Part shown: piece by piece, positions 17,852 through 28,180 of the stretch
Position numbering within the stretch: the stretch's first letter is position 1
How the letters are laid out: each line of letters starts with the position of its first letter
Origin: Planctomycetota bacterium
GTDB lineage: Bacteria > Planctomycetota > UBA1135 > GCA-002748355
Length of the DNA stretch: 64,000 nt
Direction: 5' to 3'
Assembly: GCA_002748355.1 (NCBI GenBank)
Contig: PDSF01000027.1
Span: forward strand, 1-64,000
Notes under the pieces: generated by a model
Seen by the model: only the letters and a program-made list of their open reading frames with translations
Databases searched by the model: none
Told to the model about the DNA's origin: nothing
Made by a program: the position numbers and the translations under genes

Positions 17852-18903
17852 CCACGCATTCCATCGACGACGCCACCCTCAACGCATGGGCCACAGATCC
17901 CCAGTCCGCCGTCGCTCTCCACCTCCGCCAGGAACTCCTCCCGGTAGAAGGACGCGGCGCAGTCTTCTTCCCGCCGACCTTCGCCGGCGGCGATTACAAC
18001 ATCGACAAGCTGGCCGACGGCACCAGCGTCGCTCTCGTCGACAGCGTGGGCTCACAGGCGAACCGGATGGAGCCGATCTTCCTGGAAGAGCAGCTCCGTC
18101 ACCTCATCCCGCAGATCACCATCGAGTATGGCGACGCCAAGAAAGAGACCGACGGCTCCGTCTCGCTTCTGGAGGCCGGGCATCGACTTGGAGATGCGGT
18201 CGTTCGAAGCACGGAGCTGCATGCGGAGGCGCAGGCCGCGTTCAAGGCGATGCTCCGCAGCAACGACGCCGGCCCACTGGCGAAACTGGCGCCGACCTCC
18301 ATCGTGTTCGGCGTCTGGGACTCGCGCGACACCGGCGCCAAGGTCCCGCGCATCGTCCAAAGCGTAATCCGCGCCTGGGACGTCTCGAAGCTCCAGCGCT
18401 CCGCCCAGTACACCCCGACGCTGGACTACGCGGCGCTGGAGGTGTTCTCCGATGCCGAGAGGGAGAAGGCCGAAGGCAAGAGCAGCTCCCCCCTCGCCGA
18501 ACGCGGCTTCGTCCATGTGCCCGCCGTCGGCTCGCACGGTGGCGTCGTCGCCAAAGGCCCGATCGTCCGGGACGTCACGGTAAACCTCATCGCGCTCCGG
18601 CGTCTGGGCGGCCCCGACGCGGACCTCGTACGCAAGTACGTGCTCGGCCTCGCCCTCCTCGCGGCGATCGCGCCACAAGACCCCTTCCTCCGCCAAGGCT
18701 GCCTCCTCGTGCCGGATGCCGAGACCCCGGCGGAATGGACGATCATTTCTCGTGACGGCACACGCTCCCCCGCTGAGCTCGCGCCTGACGTGGTCCTCAG
18801 CTACGCCACCGCGGCTGCGGAGGCATTCGGCGTCGGCGAAGCGCGGACGTTGCAGTTCGACAAGAAGCTCGCCAAAGCGGACACCAAGGCCAAGAGCAAG
18901 TGA
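17848..18903 (+). CDS. cas7: Type I-G Cascade backbone protein Cas7 (Csb1, GSU0053 family)
   Basis: A RAMP protein of 351 residues that would polymerise along the crRNA to form the Cascade backbone. Family hallmarks seen are the opening segment, FFPPTFAGG near residue 33, the DSVGSQANRME motif, SIVFGVWDSRDTGAKVPRIV in the middle, and the LRRLGG segment late in the protein. The true start is the ATG at 17848, in ATGA overlap with csb3. A longer frame runs upstream to 17191, but it only reads csb3 out of frame. The stop overlaps a GTG start of csb2 (GTGA). Confidence 0.9.
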   Translation: MTTHSIDDATLNAWATDPQSAVALHLRQELLPVEGRGAVFFPPTFAGGDYNIDKLADGTSVALVDSVGSQANRMEPIFLEEQLRHLIPQITIEYGDAKKETDGSVSLLEAGHRLGDAVVRSTELHAEAQAAFKAMLRSNDAGPLAKLAPTSIVFGVWDSRDTGAKVPRIVQSVIRAWDVSKLQRSAQYTPTLDYAALEVFSDAEREKAEGKSSSPLAERGFVHVPAVGSHGGVVAKGPIVRDVTVNLIALRRLGGPDADLVRKYVLGLALLAAIAPQDPFLRQGCLLVPDAETPAEWTIISRDGTRSPAELAPDVVLSYATAAAEAFGVGEARTLQFDKKLAKADTKAKSK

Positions 18904-21086
18904 GCGCGCAATCCACCCGGTATCTCATCATCGAGGTCTGGCTCGAGAGTGGGCGCTTCCACGGTGAGCCAGAGTGGCCTCCCTCGCCGGCGAGGCTCTT
19001 CCAAGCGCTCGTCGCCTCGGCAGGGTCGGAGGCGAACGCCTCGACCCCGAAAGCGGCCGCGTTGACATGGCTGGAAGCTCTCGACGCTCCCCTGATCGCA
19101 TCACCCCGCGCCATCAAGGGGCACGAGACCAAGCTCTTTGTCCCCAACAACGACCTCGACTCGAAGGGCGGCATCCCGGCACGGGTCCATGAGATCCGTG
19201 CTGAAAAGTGGGTACGCCCGCGCATCTTCGACGCCGAGACTTCACTGCTCTACGTCTGGGACTTCGCCCGACAAGACGAGACGCACGCGACCCGCATCTG
19301 TCAGATTGCCGAAGGACTGTACCGGCTGGGCCGCGGCGTGGACATGGCCTGGGCCAAGCCTCGCCTCGCGAACGAGGCCGAGATGCAAGAGGCTCTTTAC
19401 GGCGGCGATCGGGAGCTACACCGTCCCTCAGTAGGCTACAGCCGGACCGGAAAGGTCCTGGACTGCCCCAGCCCGGGGAGCCTGGCCAGCTTGACCGCTC
19501 GCTACCTCGCATCGCTCAGCCGCTTCGACGAAATGCACGGTGCCTCAGTATTCCAACAGCCCCCCAAGGCTCGATTCGCGCGTGTCTCCTACGACGCATC
19601 CCCCCCCTGGGCGCTCTTCGAACTGCGCCCCCCCGCGGCCATGGGCGTGTTCTCTGCTACCGCGCTGACCTCCACCGTGCAACTCACCGAGACCGTGCGC
19701 GAGGCCGTCGCGGACCGGCTATATGACGCCTTAGGAGAATCCTCGCGCCCCATGATCGCGGCCATTCGTGGGCGAGCCGAAGACGGCGGCCCAGCGCCGC
19801 TTTTGCGAGATCGCGTTCGGCTCATCCCGTTGCCGTCCATAGGACACACACACACCGACCCCTCGATTCGGCGCGTTCTGGTTGAGGTGCCCGCACACCG
19901 CGGCGCCTACGCCGAGGATATTTTCTGGGCCTTCTCCGGCCTTGAGTTGGCGACACCGGCGGGCACCCCCGCGGTGCTGGTTCGGGCCGACGACACGAGC
20001 ATGGTCCAGCACTTCGTGGGGCACCAGCACGCCGGCTGCAGCGTGTTTCACTCCATCACGCCCGTCGTGCTACCGGAGGCCAGGCGGCGGATCGACCCGG
20101 CCAAAATCCAGGAGCAGACGAAGGGCGCCGGAGAGAGACTCGAGGAAGAATCGCTCGCCCAGCACGCCGTGCTCCAAGCGCTTCGGCATGCCGGCATCGA
20201 CCAACGCCCCAGCACGATCAGGGTCCAGCGCGAGCCCTTCCAGGGACGCGGGCAGCGTGCGGAGTCGTTCGCCGAAGGGACGCGCTTCGCGAAGGAGCGG
20301 CTGTGGCATGTGGAACTCCAGTTCCGTCGCCCCCTACGCGGCCCGATCGTCATCGGCGACGGTCGCTTCTTGGGTCTCGGCTTGATGGTTCCCCAGGACG
20401 CGTTCGCCCGCGTCTTCGCGTTTCGCATCGTCGATGGATTGTCTCCGAAAGCAAGGTCCGAGAGCCTTACGACGGCCCTACGGCGCGCGGTGCAAGCTCG
20501 GGTTCAGGAGGTGATCGGCAGTGGCGCACGCATCCCGACGATGGTGAGCGGCCACGCACCAGACGGGTCCCCAGCCCGCTCGGGCCCTCGGGTCGCCTAT
20601 CTCCACGACCCGACCGAGAACCGCCTGGTTCTGGTCGTCACAGGACTGCCCCCAGAGGGTCACGACAGGAGGAAGGACCGAGAAACCCTGGCGACGCTTG
20701 AGAGCGCCATGGCGGGGTTCGCCGACTTGCGCGCTGGAACAGCCGGGCGGCTGCGCTTGGTCGCCACGAATGTTGATGCAGAAACCGATCGACTGCTCGC
20801 CGCAGCGCGCGAGTGGCGGTCGGCGACGCCCTACATGGTGGACCGGCATGAGCACGCTGGCAACGCCAAGGCCGCCATCGTCACCGACGTCGAGCGGGCG
20901 CTCCGGCGTGCCGGTCTGCCAGCTGCACGAGTCACCGTTGAACGCATCGAGGCGCGCAGTGGCCGGGAACTCGAAGGCTACGTCCACCTCGCGTTCGATG
21001 TTGCGGTACGAGGGCCGCTCCTCCTCGGTCGCAGCAGATTCAAGGGCGGCGGACTCTTCACCGGGGTTACCCCGGCGGAAGGCTAA
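18900..21086 (+). CDS. csb2: Type I-G Cas5-Cas6 fusion (Csb2, GSU0054 family), unusually long
   Basis: Combines the Cas5 role (5' handle binding) with the Cas6 role (crRNA processing). The N-terminal Cas5 part has the family signature GRFHG, then EWPPSPARLFQALVA. Two segments then look alike. Residues about 390-510 run ITPVVLPE, ALRHAGI, a basic/Gln-rich strand, RGPIVIGDGRFLGLGLM. Residues about 640-725 run ATPYMVDR, ALRRAGLP, RVTVERIE, RGPLLLGRSRFKGGGLF. Each ends in a RAMP-type glycine-rich loop. One such loop is expected, so the 728-residue protein seems to carry a duplicated Cas6-like module. Translation starts at GTG overlapping the cas7 stop. No further cas gene follows. Confidence 0.87.
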   Translation: MSAQSTRYLIIEVWLESGRFHGEPEWPPSPARLFQALVASAGSEANASTPKAAALTWLEALDAPLIASPRAIKGHETKLFVPNNDLDSKGGIPARVHEIRAEKWVRPRIFDAETSLLYVWDFARQDETHATRICQIAEGLYRLGRGVDMAWAKPRLANEAEMQEALYGGDRELHRPSVGYSRTGKVLDCPSPGSLASLTARYLASLSRFDEMHGASVFQQPPKARFARVSYDASPPWALFELRPPAAMGVFSATALTSTVQLTETVREAVADRLYDALGESSRPMIAAIRGRAEDGGPAPLLRDRVRLIPLPSIGHTHTDPSIRRVLVEVPAHRGAYAEDIFWAFSGLELATPAGTPAVLVRADDTSMVQHFVGHQHAGCSVFHSITPVVLPEARRRIDPAKIQEQTKGAGERLEEESLAQHAVLQALRHAGIDQRPSTIRVQREPFQGRGQRAESFAEGTRFAKERLWHVELQFRRPLRGPIVIGDGRFLGLGLMVPQDAFARVFAFRIVDGLSPKARSESLTTALRRAVQARVQEVIGSGARIPTMVSGHAPDGSPARSGPRVAYLHDPTENRLVLVVTGLPPEGHDRRKDRETLATLESAMAGFADLRAGTAGRLRLVATNVDAETDRLLAAAREWRSATPYMVDRHEHAGNAKAAIVTDVERALRRAGLPAARVTVERIEARSGRELEGYVHLAFDVAVRGPLLLGRSRFKGGGLFTGVTPAEG

Positions 21087-21285
21087 CTCGAGGATGCAGC
21101 GGTGGTCCTGGGTTTGGAGCTAGCTAGTGGATCCTTGATCGGGTGACAAGTCCCCTGGCACTGCAAGCGCGAGAGTTTGCTCTCTGGTGAACTACAGCAC
21201 CGGCTTCAAAGCACTGGTGCCCCAGCGGATCTTGGGCTCGGTCTACTCCATCAAGACGCCCCATCGGTAGTGCATGAAGGGCGGC
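21087..21285. other. Short intergenic region after csb2, no CRISPR array
   Basis: About 200 bases between convergent genes. I looked here for direct repeats, a leader, or cas4/cas1/cas2 fragments and found none. A short open frame (21187-21270, GTG start) has no recognisable features. Confidence 0.6.
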
Positions 21286-21990
21286 CTACTTGGGCTTGCG
21301 CTTGGGCAGCTCGACGCGGGCGATGTACAGCTGTTTTGGGTCCACGCCTCGTTTGTCCTTGGGGCCGGTGGCGAAGTATTCGACTCGCTCGCCAATGCCC
21401 TTGGTCGACGTCTGTGTCGACCAGTAACGCAGGCCGACGATCTTTTGCTTCTTGCGTAGCCAGGAGAGGAAGATCACCGAGTGGCCGCTGCCGCTCCTTC
21501 GCCAGAGCTGGACGAAATCACCCGGACGAACATCTTCGAACTTGGGAATGAGGCGGCCTAACTTCTCTTGCTCGATCGTGCGCGCCAGGGTCTTTCGGTT
21601 GCCGTCGCTACCAAACCACAGCCCGCGCAAGCGCAGCAGCGCCTTACCATCCGCGACGCCCGGGATCAGAAACGGCTGCTTCCGCGCCTTGCATGCCCGT
21701 TCGTAGGCCTGAACGAAGACCTCGAAGGTGAGACCGCAGCAATACCCGCGGCCCTTAGGGTCCCCCTTCGCCACGAGCTTGCCACGATAATGCAGGTCGC
21801 GAGCGTTCCCGCCCCAACCCCGACCGTCCTTACCGCGTGGCCAATAATAACGGTGGGTGCCATCGGTCGGATAAGACCGCAATACCGCGAGTACGTGACG
21901 GTTGAACTCCGGCAGGGGCGGCTTTTGGACCGCCTTGGTTTCCTGCGGCGCCAGCCAGAGAAATGGAAGCAGCAGCAAACTCAGCATCAT
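21286..21990 (-). CDS. Exported papain-like (NlpC/P60- or CHAP-type) cysteine amidase candidate
   Basis: A 234-residue protein with a short signal peptide (MMLSLLLLPFLWLAP). The layout GYCCGLTFE with Cys84/Cys85, then PGDFVQLWR, then SGHSVIF with His170 matches the Cys-His order of NlpC/P60 and CHAP peptidoglycan amidases. The cysteine is at the start of a helix and the PGD motif comes before the His strand. The specific family is not certain. The start at 21990 has GGAG seven bases upstream; a longer frame would reach back into the response regulator gene. It lies 10 bases after regA on the same strand and may be read with it. Cell-wall hydrolysis in the periplasm is the likely role. Confidence 0.65.
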   Translation of the reverse strand: MMLSLLLLPFLWLAPQETKAVQKPPLPEFNRHVLAVLRSYPTDGTHRYYWPRGKDGRGWGGNARDLHYRGKLVAKGDPKGRGYCCGLTFEVFVQAYERACKARKQPFLIPGVADGKALLRLRGLWFGSDGNRKTLARTIEQEKLGRLIPKFEDVRPGDFVQLWRRSGSGHSVIFLSWLRKKQKIVGLRYWSTQTSTKGIGERVEYFATGPKDKRGVDPKQLYIARVELPKRKPK

Positions 21991-22000
21991 CGTCGACTCC

Positions 22001-22570
22001 TTATTTTGGCGCGAACTTACGCAGCTTACGCTGTAGCGAACGTCGATGGATACCAAGTCGGCGTGCGGCCTCGGAGATATTGCCACCGCTATCGCTCAAG
22101 ACTCTCTGAATATGCTCCCACTCGGCGCGAGCCAGCGAAGGCACCTCGTAATCCTCCACCTTGCCCGGACGCAGCGGCGGTTCCTCGGCCCGCTTGAACG
22201 CGAGCAGGAGATCATCAACATCTGCAGGCTTTGCCAGGTAATGCACGGCACCTAGTCGCATGGCATCGACAGCGGTAGCGATACTGCCATAGCCAGTCAG
22301 AACGACAATCTTGGTCGTGGCATCGATCCCATGCAGAGCTTCGACGACATCCAGCCCGCCCTTTCCAGGCATGCGCAGGTCGACAACCGCCCGCTCAGGA
22401 GAGTCCTCCTGCGCCAGCTGCACAGCCATCTCGTAGCCAGCGGCCTGCCGAGCCTCGTAGCCGCGATCGACCAAGGCCTGAGCCAGGCGACTGCGAAAGA
22501 TCTCATCATCGTCGACCAGGAGAAAGCTCTCGTGGTCGCCCTGTAACTGCTGCTCTTCCATTGCATTCAT
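22001..22570 (-). CDS. regA: RegA/PrrA/ActR-type response regulator
   Basis: DNA-binding response regulator of the global redox two-component family. The receiver domain (about 15-130) has the acidic pair DDD near 20-22, the phosphoacceptor Asp64 in VVDLRMPGKGG, Thr in VLTGYGS and Lys in LAKPADVDD. The C-terminal Fis-type helix-turn-helix is nearly the RegA consensus: SEAARRLGIHRRSLQRKL. At 189 residues it has the compact RegA form with no AAA+ domain. It follows its kinase gene with a 35-base gap. The position directly downstream of the oxidase genes suggests it controls respiratory gene expression, as RegA/PrrA does in alphaproteobacteria. Confidence 0.9.
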   Translation of the reverse strand: MNAMEEQQLQGDHESFLLVDDDEIFRSRLAQALVDRGYEARQAAGYEMAVQLAQEDSPERAVVDLRMPGKGGLDVVEALHGIDATTKIVVLTGYGSIATAVDAMRLGAVHYLAKPADVDDLLLAFKRAEEPPLRPGKVEDYEVPSLARAEWEHIQRVLSDSGGNISEAARRLGIHRRSLQRKLRKFAPK

Positions 22571-22604
22571 ACTGCGTCAAGTCGACGGCCACTGCCAGAG
22601 CGCT

Positions 22605-23954
22605 TCATCTCCCCGGCTCTTCTTGGAGGATGCGTTCTTCCGAAAACCAAACCCGGGCAAGGGTCCCGATGCCGGGCTGGGACTCGAGTTCAAAGCGCGC
22701 CCCTAGGCGATCCAAGACGGTCCTAGTCAAAAAAAGACCGAGGCCCATGCCTTCCCCCACTTCCTTGGTGGTGAAGAAGGGGGACCCCGCACGCTCCAGC
22801 GTTTCGGCATCCATGCCCTGACCCTCGTCTCGCACGGTCAAGAGCAGGCCATCCGCCACCTTCTCGGCAAGGAACTCCACTTCCTGACCAGTGGCACTCC
22901 CATCAATAGCGTTATTGACCAGGTTGCGTAGGGCCCTAACGACCGTAGTCCGCGGCAGATCCAGCCGGAGCTCGGCAGCCCCAGCGCAGGCCCTAAGCAT
23001 GACACGGCCGGGAGCCTTGCAGCCCATGATCACCTCGTCGCAGAGCTGCTGGACAGCGAAAACCTGCGGCCCCTCCCCTGTGCTTTCACCAGCATCGGAG
23101 GACATCTGATCGAGGATCTCCCGGCAGCGCTGAACCTCCTGCCGAATGAGGCGAGCATCCTCACTGATGCGCTCAGGACTTCCACCCTTCTGCAGTGCCC
23201 GCTCCAGTTCTTTCGCGACCACCGCAATCGTCGAAAGAGGTGTAGCAAGCTCGTGCGCAGCCCCCGCGGCCAGAGTCGCCATCCCCTCGAGCCTCCTGCT
23301 GCGCTCACGCTGCTCGGTCGCAAGCTCTAGCTCTTCCCCGAGCTTGGCCAGCGCAGTACGCAGCCGAGAAAAGAAGTAGAACAGCGTCAAGGACAGGGCC
23401 CCGAAGGCCACCCCCAGCCCCAGCAGATAGAGCTTCCAAGCCTCGTTCATCTCCTCCACCGACGGCTCCCCGCTTATCGCGGGTAATCCCGGCAGCGGCT
23501 CGTGGGCATAAAAGAGGAAGGCAAAGCAGAGCCCGCCAAAGCCGGCGAGGGCCCAGCCCCAGAGCTGTGGCAGCAGCAACGAGGCAAGCAGCACGTTGAC
23601 CAAATAGAAGATGCTGAACGGGTTGCTTGGCCCCCCTGAGACATAGAGCAGGGCCGTTAGCAGCAACAAATCCAGAATCATCACCGACCCGAGTAGGACC
23701 GGAAGCACGCCCCCTGCAGCCACAGCTTCGCCGCGGCGCAGCGCCCACAGATAGCAGCTGAGAAGCAGGTTGCTGAGCGCCGCGAAAGCGATGAGGCTGA
23801 GGAGCAAGGTCAAAGGCAGCTCAACGCCGAGCCCGAACTCAACGCTCAGCACCGTGCCCAGCTGTCCGAGCACCGCCGCCCAACGTAGGTTGAGCAGCCA
23901 GGCAAAGTTGATCAGGCTGCGCTGGGAGTGCATGGCAGTGGACTCTCTAGCCAT
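22605..23954 (-). CDS. regB: RegB/PrrB-type redox-sensing histidine kinase
   Basis: Membrane sensor kinase of 449 residues with about six N-terminal membrane segments. The ubiquinone-sensing motif GGxxNPF of RegB is present as GGPSNPF at 107-113. The H-box AAHELATPLSTIAVV carries phosphorylatable His234. The redox-box cysteine following it in RegB has a clear counterpart, Cys277 in QRCREIL, 43 residues after the His. The ATPase domain shows N-box NLVNNAIDGS, then GQGMD and GMGLGLFLTRTV. Autophosphorylation should be modulated by the quinone pool redox state and possibly by Cys oxidation. That fits its place beside quinol- and oxygen-reactive complexes. A start at 23933 is also possible. Confidence 0.92.
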   Translation of the reverse strand: MARESTAMHSQRSLINFAWLLNLRWAAVLGQLGTVLSVEFGLGVELPLTLLLSLIAFAALSNLLLSCYLWALRRGEAVAAGGVLPVLLGSVMILDLLLLTALLYVSGGPSNPFSIFYLVNVLLASLLLPQLWGWALAGFGGLCFAFLFYAHEPLPGLPAISGEPSVEEMNEAWKLYLLGLGVAFGALSLTLFYFFSRLRTALAKLGEELELATEQRERSRRLEGMATLAAGAAHELATPLSTIAVVAKELERALQKGGSPERISEDARLIRQEVQRCREILDQMSSDAGESTGEGPQVFAVQQLCDEVIMGCKAPGRVMLRACAGAAELRLDLPRTTVVRALRNLVNNAIDGSATGQEVEFLAEKVADGLLLTVRDEGQGMDAETLERAGSPFFTTKEVGEGMGLGLFLTRTVLDRLGARFELESQPGIGTLARVWFSEERILQEEPGR

Positions 23955-24095
23955 AGCTGCACGAAGAGCACAAGGAGAATCAGCGCTGCAGGGACTGGCT
24001 CGTGCTCAGGGTCCTGCCCTGCTCGCTATAGCTGACGAAAGCCCGAAAGCGGCACGCAACCTAGAGCACCCCGGTCCCGGACCAGGGCCAGAACA

Positions 24096-24479
24096 TCACT
24101 TGCCCTGCTGTATGTACTCAGGAAAGGCCTGATTCTTGCCCTTGATCCTCTCCATATTCTCGCTGGTATCGAGCAGAGACATCGACACAAACAAGAAAAC
24201 GAAGATCAGCGAAGCCAAGAAGATGATCGAGTTAAAGGGTCGATCCCAAAGCAGGTGCATGAAGACCAGGCAGACCAGGATGGATTTGATCGCCGCGATG
24301 CCCATCGCCAGCCAGACATTGAACCAGCCAAGATCGACGTAGGTAACGGCGACGGTGACGATGGTTAAGAAGATCAACGCAGCGAAGACGCCCAGCAGCA
24401 GTGGCAGCGGCACGACGTGCGGGTGATGGTCCCCGCCCTCTTCGTGTTGATGATCGGTGTTCTGCGTGTGTTCCGACAT
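24096..24479 (-). CDS. Cytochrome c oxidase small subunit IV
   Basis: A 127-residue prokaryotic COX4-type subunit. The N-terminus is His-rich and hydrophilic (HTQNTDHQHEEGG). Three membrane helices follow, including IAAIKSILVCLVFMHLLWD, whose Lys-Ser...FMHL pattern is typical of the family. It contributes to oxidase stability and has no cofactor. I start at the ATG at 24479, 14 bases after the subunit III stop. A longer frame would run back into the upstream gene. It is the last oxidase gene before regB. Confidence 0.85.
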   Translation of the reverse strand: MSEHTQNTDHQHEEGGDHHPHVVPLPLLLGVFAALIFLTIVTVAVTYVDLGWFNVWLAMGIAAIKSILVCLVFMHLLWDRPFNSIIFLASLIFVFLFVSMSLLDTSENMERIKGKNQAFPEYIQQGK

Positions 24480-24493
24480 GGTCACTTGTCCGA

Positions 24494-25213
24494 TCAATGG
24501 ATGAGGTAGAGAAGCGGGAAGAGGAAGATCCACACAAGGTCGACGAGGTGCCAATACAGCGCCACGTAGTCGACCTGGCCGTAGTATTCCGAGTTAAAGC
24601 GGCCCTTCATCGCGTTGATCATCGTCCAGGTGATCACCACAATGCCGCCGATCACGTGGATGCCGTGCAAGCCGGTCATCCCAAAGTAGATCCCGAAGAA
24701 ACGTCCAGCACCCTCGGGAATACCGCCCTGCAGGACAAAGCCGTGCGCAGCGGCATAGGCCTCGGCGCCCTCGGCGTGAAAGCCATCCCCGGGCACCAGA
24801 CCGGCCGAAATCTTGCCCGAGTATTCAAAGTATTTGATCACTAAGAAGACGCAGGCGCATAGCAGCGTGAGGGCCAGGCAGGTCACCAGCCCCTTCTGCT
24901 TGTTCAACTGGGCACAGCGCACCGCCCAGGCCATGGTCAAGCTCGAGAAGAGCAGGACCACGGTGTTGATCGCCCCCATCGGGGTCGACAGGAACTGGTG
25001 CCCGAAGTCAAAGAGCTCGGGGTAGTGCGAGCGATAGACCGCATAGGCGCAGAACAGGCCGCTGAAGAACAGGATCTCGGTAATCAGGAAGATCCAGATC
25101 CCGAGCTTGCCGGCATCGAACTGCTGGGACGAGTTATCGAAGTGATGCGCTAGGCGCTCATCATGATGCTCGTCGTCATGCCCGTGCATTTGTTCACTGG
25201 CGGCTTGGGTCAT
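24494..25213 (-). CDS. ctaE: Cytochrome c oxidase subunit III
   Basis: Integral membrane subunit III of the heme-copper oxidase, 239 residues. After a His/Asp-rich N-terminus, the sequence GKLGIWIFLITEILFFSGLF carries the conserved glutamate helix. The FFGIYFGMTGLHGIHVIGG segment and the terminal WHLVDLVWIFLFPLLYL are hallmark motifs. It stabilises the active site during turnover and lines the oxygen-entry path. It lies between subunits I and IV in one minus-strand operon. Confidence 0.93.
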   Translation of the reverse strand: MTQAASEQMHGHDDEHHDERLAHHFDNSSQQFDAGKLGIWIFLITEILFFSGLFCAYAVYRSHYPELFDFGHQFLSTPMGAINTVVLLFSSLTMAWAVRCAQLNKQKGLVTCLALTLLCACVFLVIKYFEYSGKISAGLVPGDGFHAEGAEAYAAAHGFVLQGGIPEGAGRFFGIYFGMTGLHGIHVIGGIVVITWTMINAMKGRFNSEYYGQVDYVALYWHLVDLVWIFLFPLLYLIH

Positions 25214-25346
25214 CTGACTGGTTTCTCGTTATCGGGAGGAGTTATGGTCGTCGCGAGGGCGAGGATCAGACCTAGCCCTACGGCCGTGGCAAAGGCCAAT
25301 GGCCACGCCTAAGGGCTGTGGCCGTGGCTCATGCCAGTGGCAGCGG

Positions 25347-27047
<1,701 letters not shown>

Positions 27048-27072
27048 TGGGTCACTTGATGTTTGCAGGGGC

Positions 27073-28161
27073 TCACTTGATGGTCTTGAGCCATTCGATA
27101 ATCGCGCCGAGTTCCTCTTCCGAGAACCTGCCGGCAAAGACGCTCATGATCGAAGGGGGTCCGAAGCTCTTCACGACCTTGGCATTGGGCTTGAGAATCG
27201 ACTCTCGGATGTAGTTCTCGTCGGCAACCAGCTTGGTGCCGTCGTGCAGTTCGACTTCTCGCTGCCAGACCCCCTTAAAGCTGGGGCCGGCACTGCGTGA
27301 GCCATCCAGGCTGTGACATCCCATGCAACCGCCTCGCTCCGCCAGGATCTTGCCGGCATCCGCAAGCGGCATGGTGCCCACCGGGCTTCTTTCCGATTCG
27401 AGCCAGGCTTCGTAGGTATCGAGCTCGACCAGGGAGCCAGCCTCCAGCTGCTTCAGCTCTTGGCCATCTTTGACCTGCACACCCGAGGCGACTTTGACCT
27501 CTCCAGGTTTGGCAGGGTGCACGACAAACTTGGTCACCATGTCGGAATGCTGCTGTCCGCAGTATTCAGCACAGCGCAGCGGGAAGACGCCCGGGGTATT
27601 GGTGTCGAACCAAAGCTCGCTGTAGCGGCCAGGAACCGTATCACGCTTGAGGCGCAGAGTCGGCAGATACATCGAGTGGATGACATCCACCGAAGTCATG
27701 GTCAGCTTCACCGGTCGCCCGACCGGCACGTGCAGCTCGCTGGAGGTCACGCCATTGGGATAGCGGAACTCCCAAGACCACTTGCGCCCGATGACCCGGA
27801 TCGGCTCAGCGTTGGCCGGGGCCTCCCGCCCATACATGTAGCTATCGAAGCCCCAGACAAAAACCACGACCAGCAGTGCAGCTGGTAGCAGGCTCCAGGT
27901 GACCTCAAGCGCGGTATTGTGCTCGGGGCTCGGTTGCGCTTCATGCCCTTCCCGTCGCCGATAGCGAATGATGAAGAACACCATCAGCCCAACGACCAGC
28001 ACGAAGAAAAAGACCGACAGCCACAGGATGAAATAAAACAGCCCGTCGTGACCGTCAGCTAGGGAGGAGTGCTTAGGGGGCAGCCAGAAGCTAGCTTCCT
28101 GGGGCAACTCTTCCGCGAGCTTTGCCAAGGGCGCCATCGCCAGTAGGGACATCGAAATCAT
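27073..28161 (-). CDS. ctaC: caa3 oxidase subunit II with fused cytochrome c domain
   Basis: The electron-entry subunit, 362 residues. A signal/anchor and a second membrane helix ([17 protein letters not shown]...) precede the periplasmic cupredoxin domain. The CuA ligands are visible: His in DVIHSMYLP, then [12 protein letters not shown]. An extra C-terminal domain holds one heme c motif, CMGCH, and a later Met in [15 protein letters not shown]. This defines a caa3-type oxidase that can take electrons directly from the alternative complex III encoded upstream. The start at 28161 has AGGA six bases before it. It lies 19 bases after the SCO gene. Confidence 0.94.
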   Translation of the reverse strand: MISMSLLAMAPLAKLAEELPQEASFWLPPKHSSLADGHDGLFYFILWLSVFFFVLVVGLMVFFIIRYRRREGHEAQPSPEHNTALEVTWSLLPAALLVVVFVWGFDSYMYGREAPANAEPIRVIGRKWSWEFRYPNGVTSSELHVPVGRPVKLTMTSVDVIHSMYLPTLRLKRDTVPGRYSELWFDTNTPGVFPLRCAEYCGQQHSDMVTKFVVHPAKPGEVKVASGVQVKDGQELKQLEAGSLVELDTYEAWLESERSPVGTMPLADAGKILAERGGCMGCHSLDGSRSAGPSFKGVWQREVELHDGTKLVADENYIRESILKPNAKVVKSFGPPSIMSVFAGRFSEEELGAIIEWLKTIK

Positions 28162-28180
28162 GATCGTCCTAGAAGTGCCG

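Noticed and set aside
17191..18903. A 570-residue gene starting at 17191
   Set aside because: Its first 219 codons only read csb3 in another frame. The conserved Cas7 family begins at the ATG at 17848 in a 4-base overlap.
21087..21285. CRISPR array downstream of csb2
   Set aside because: Read base by base for repeats of 20 bases or more; none found here or between 13869 and 14267.
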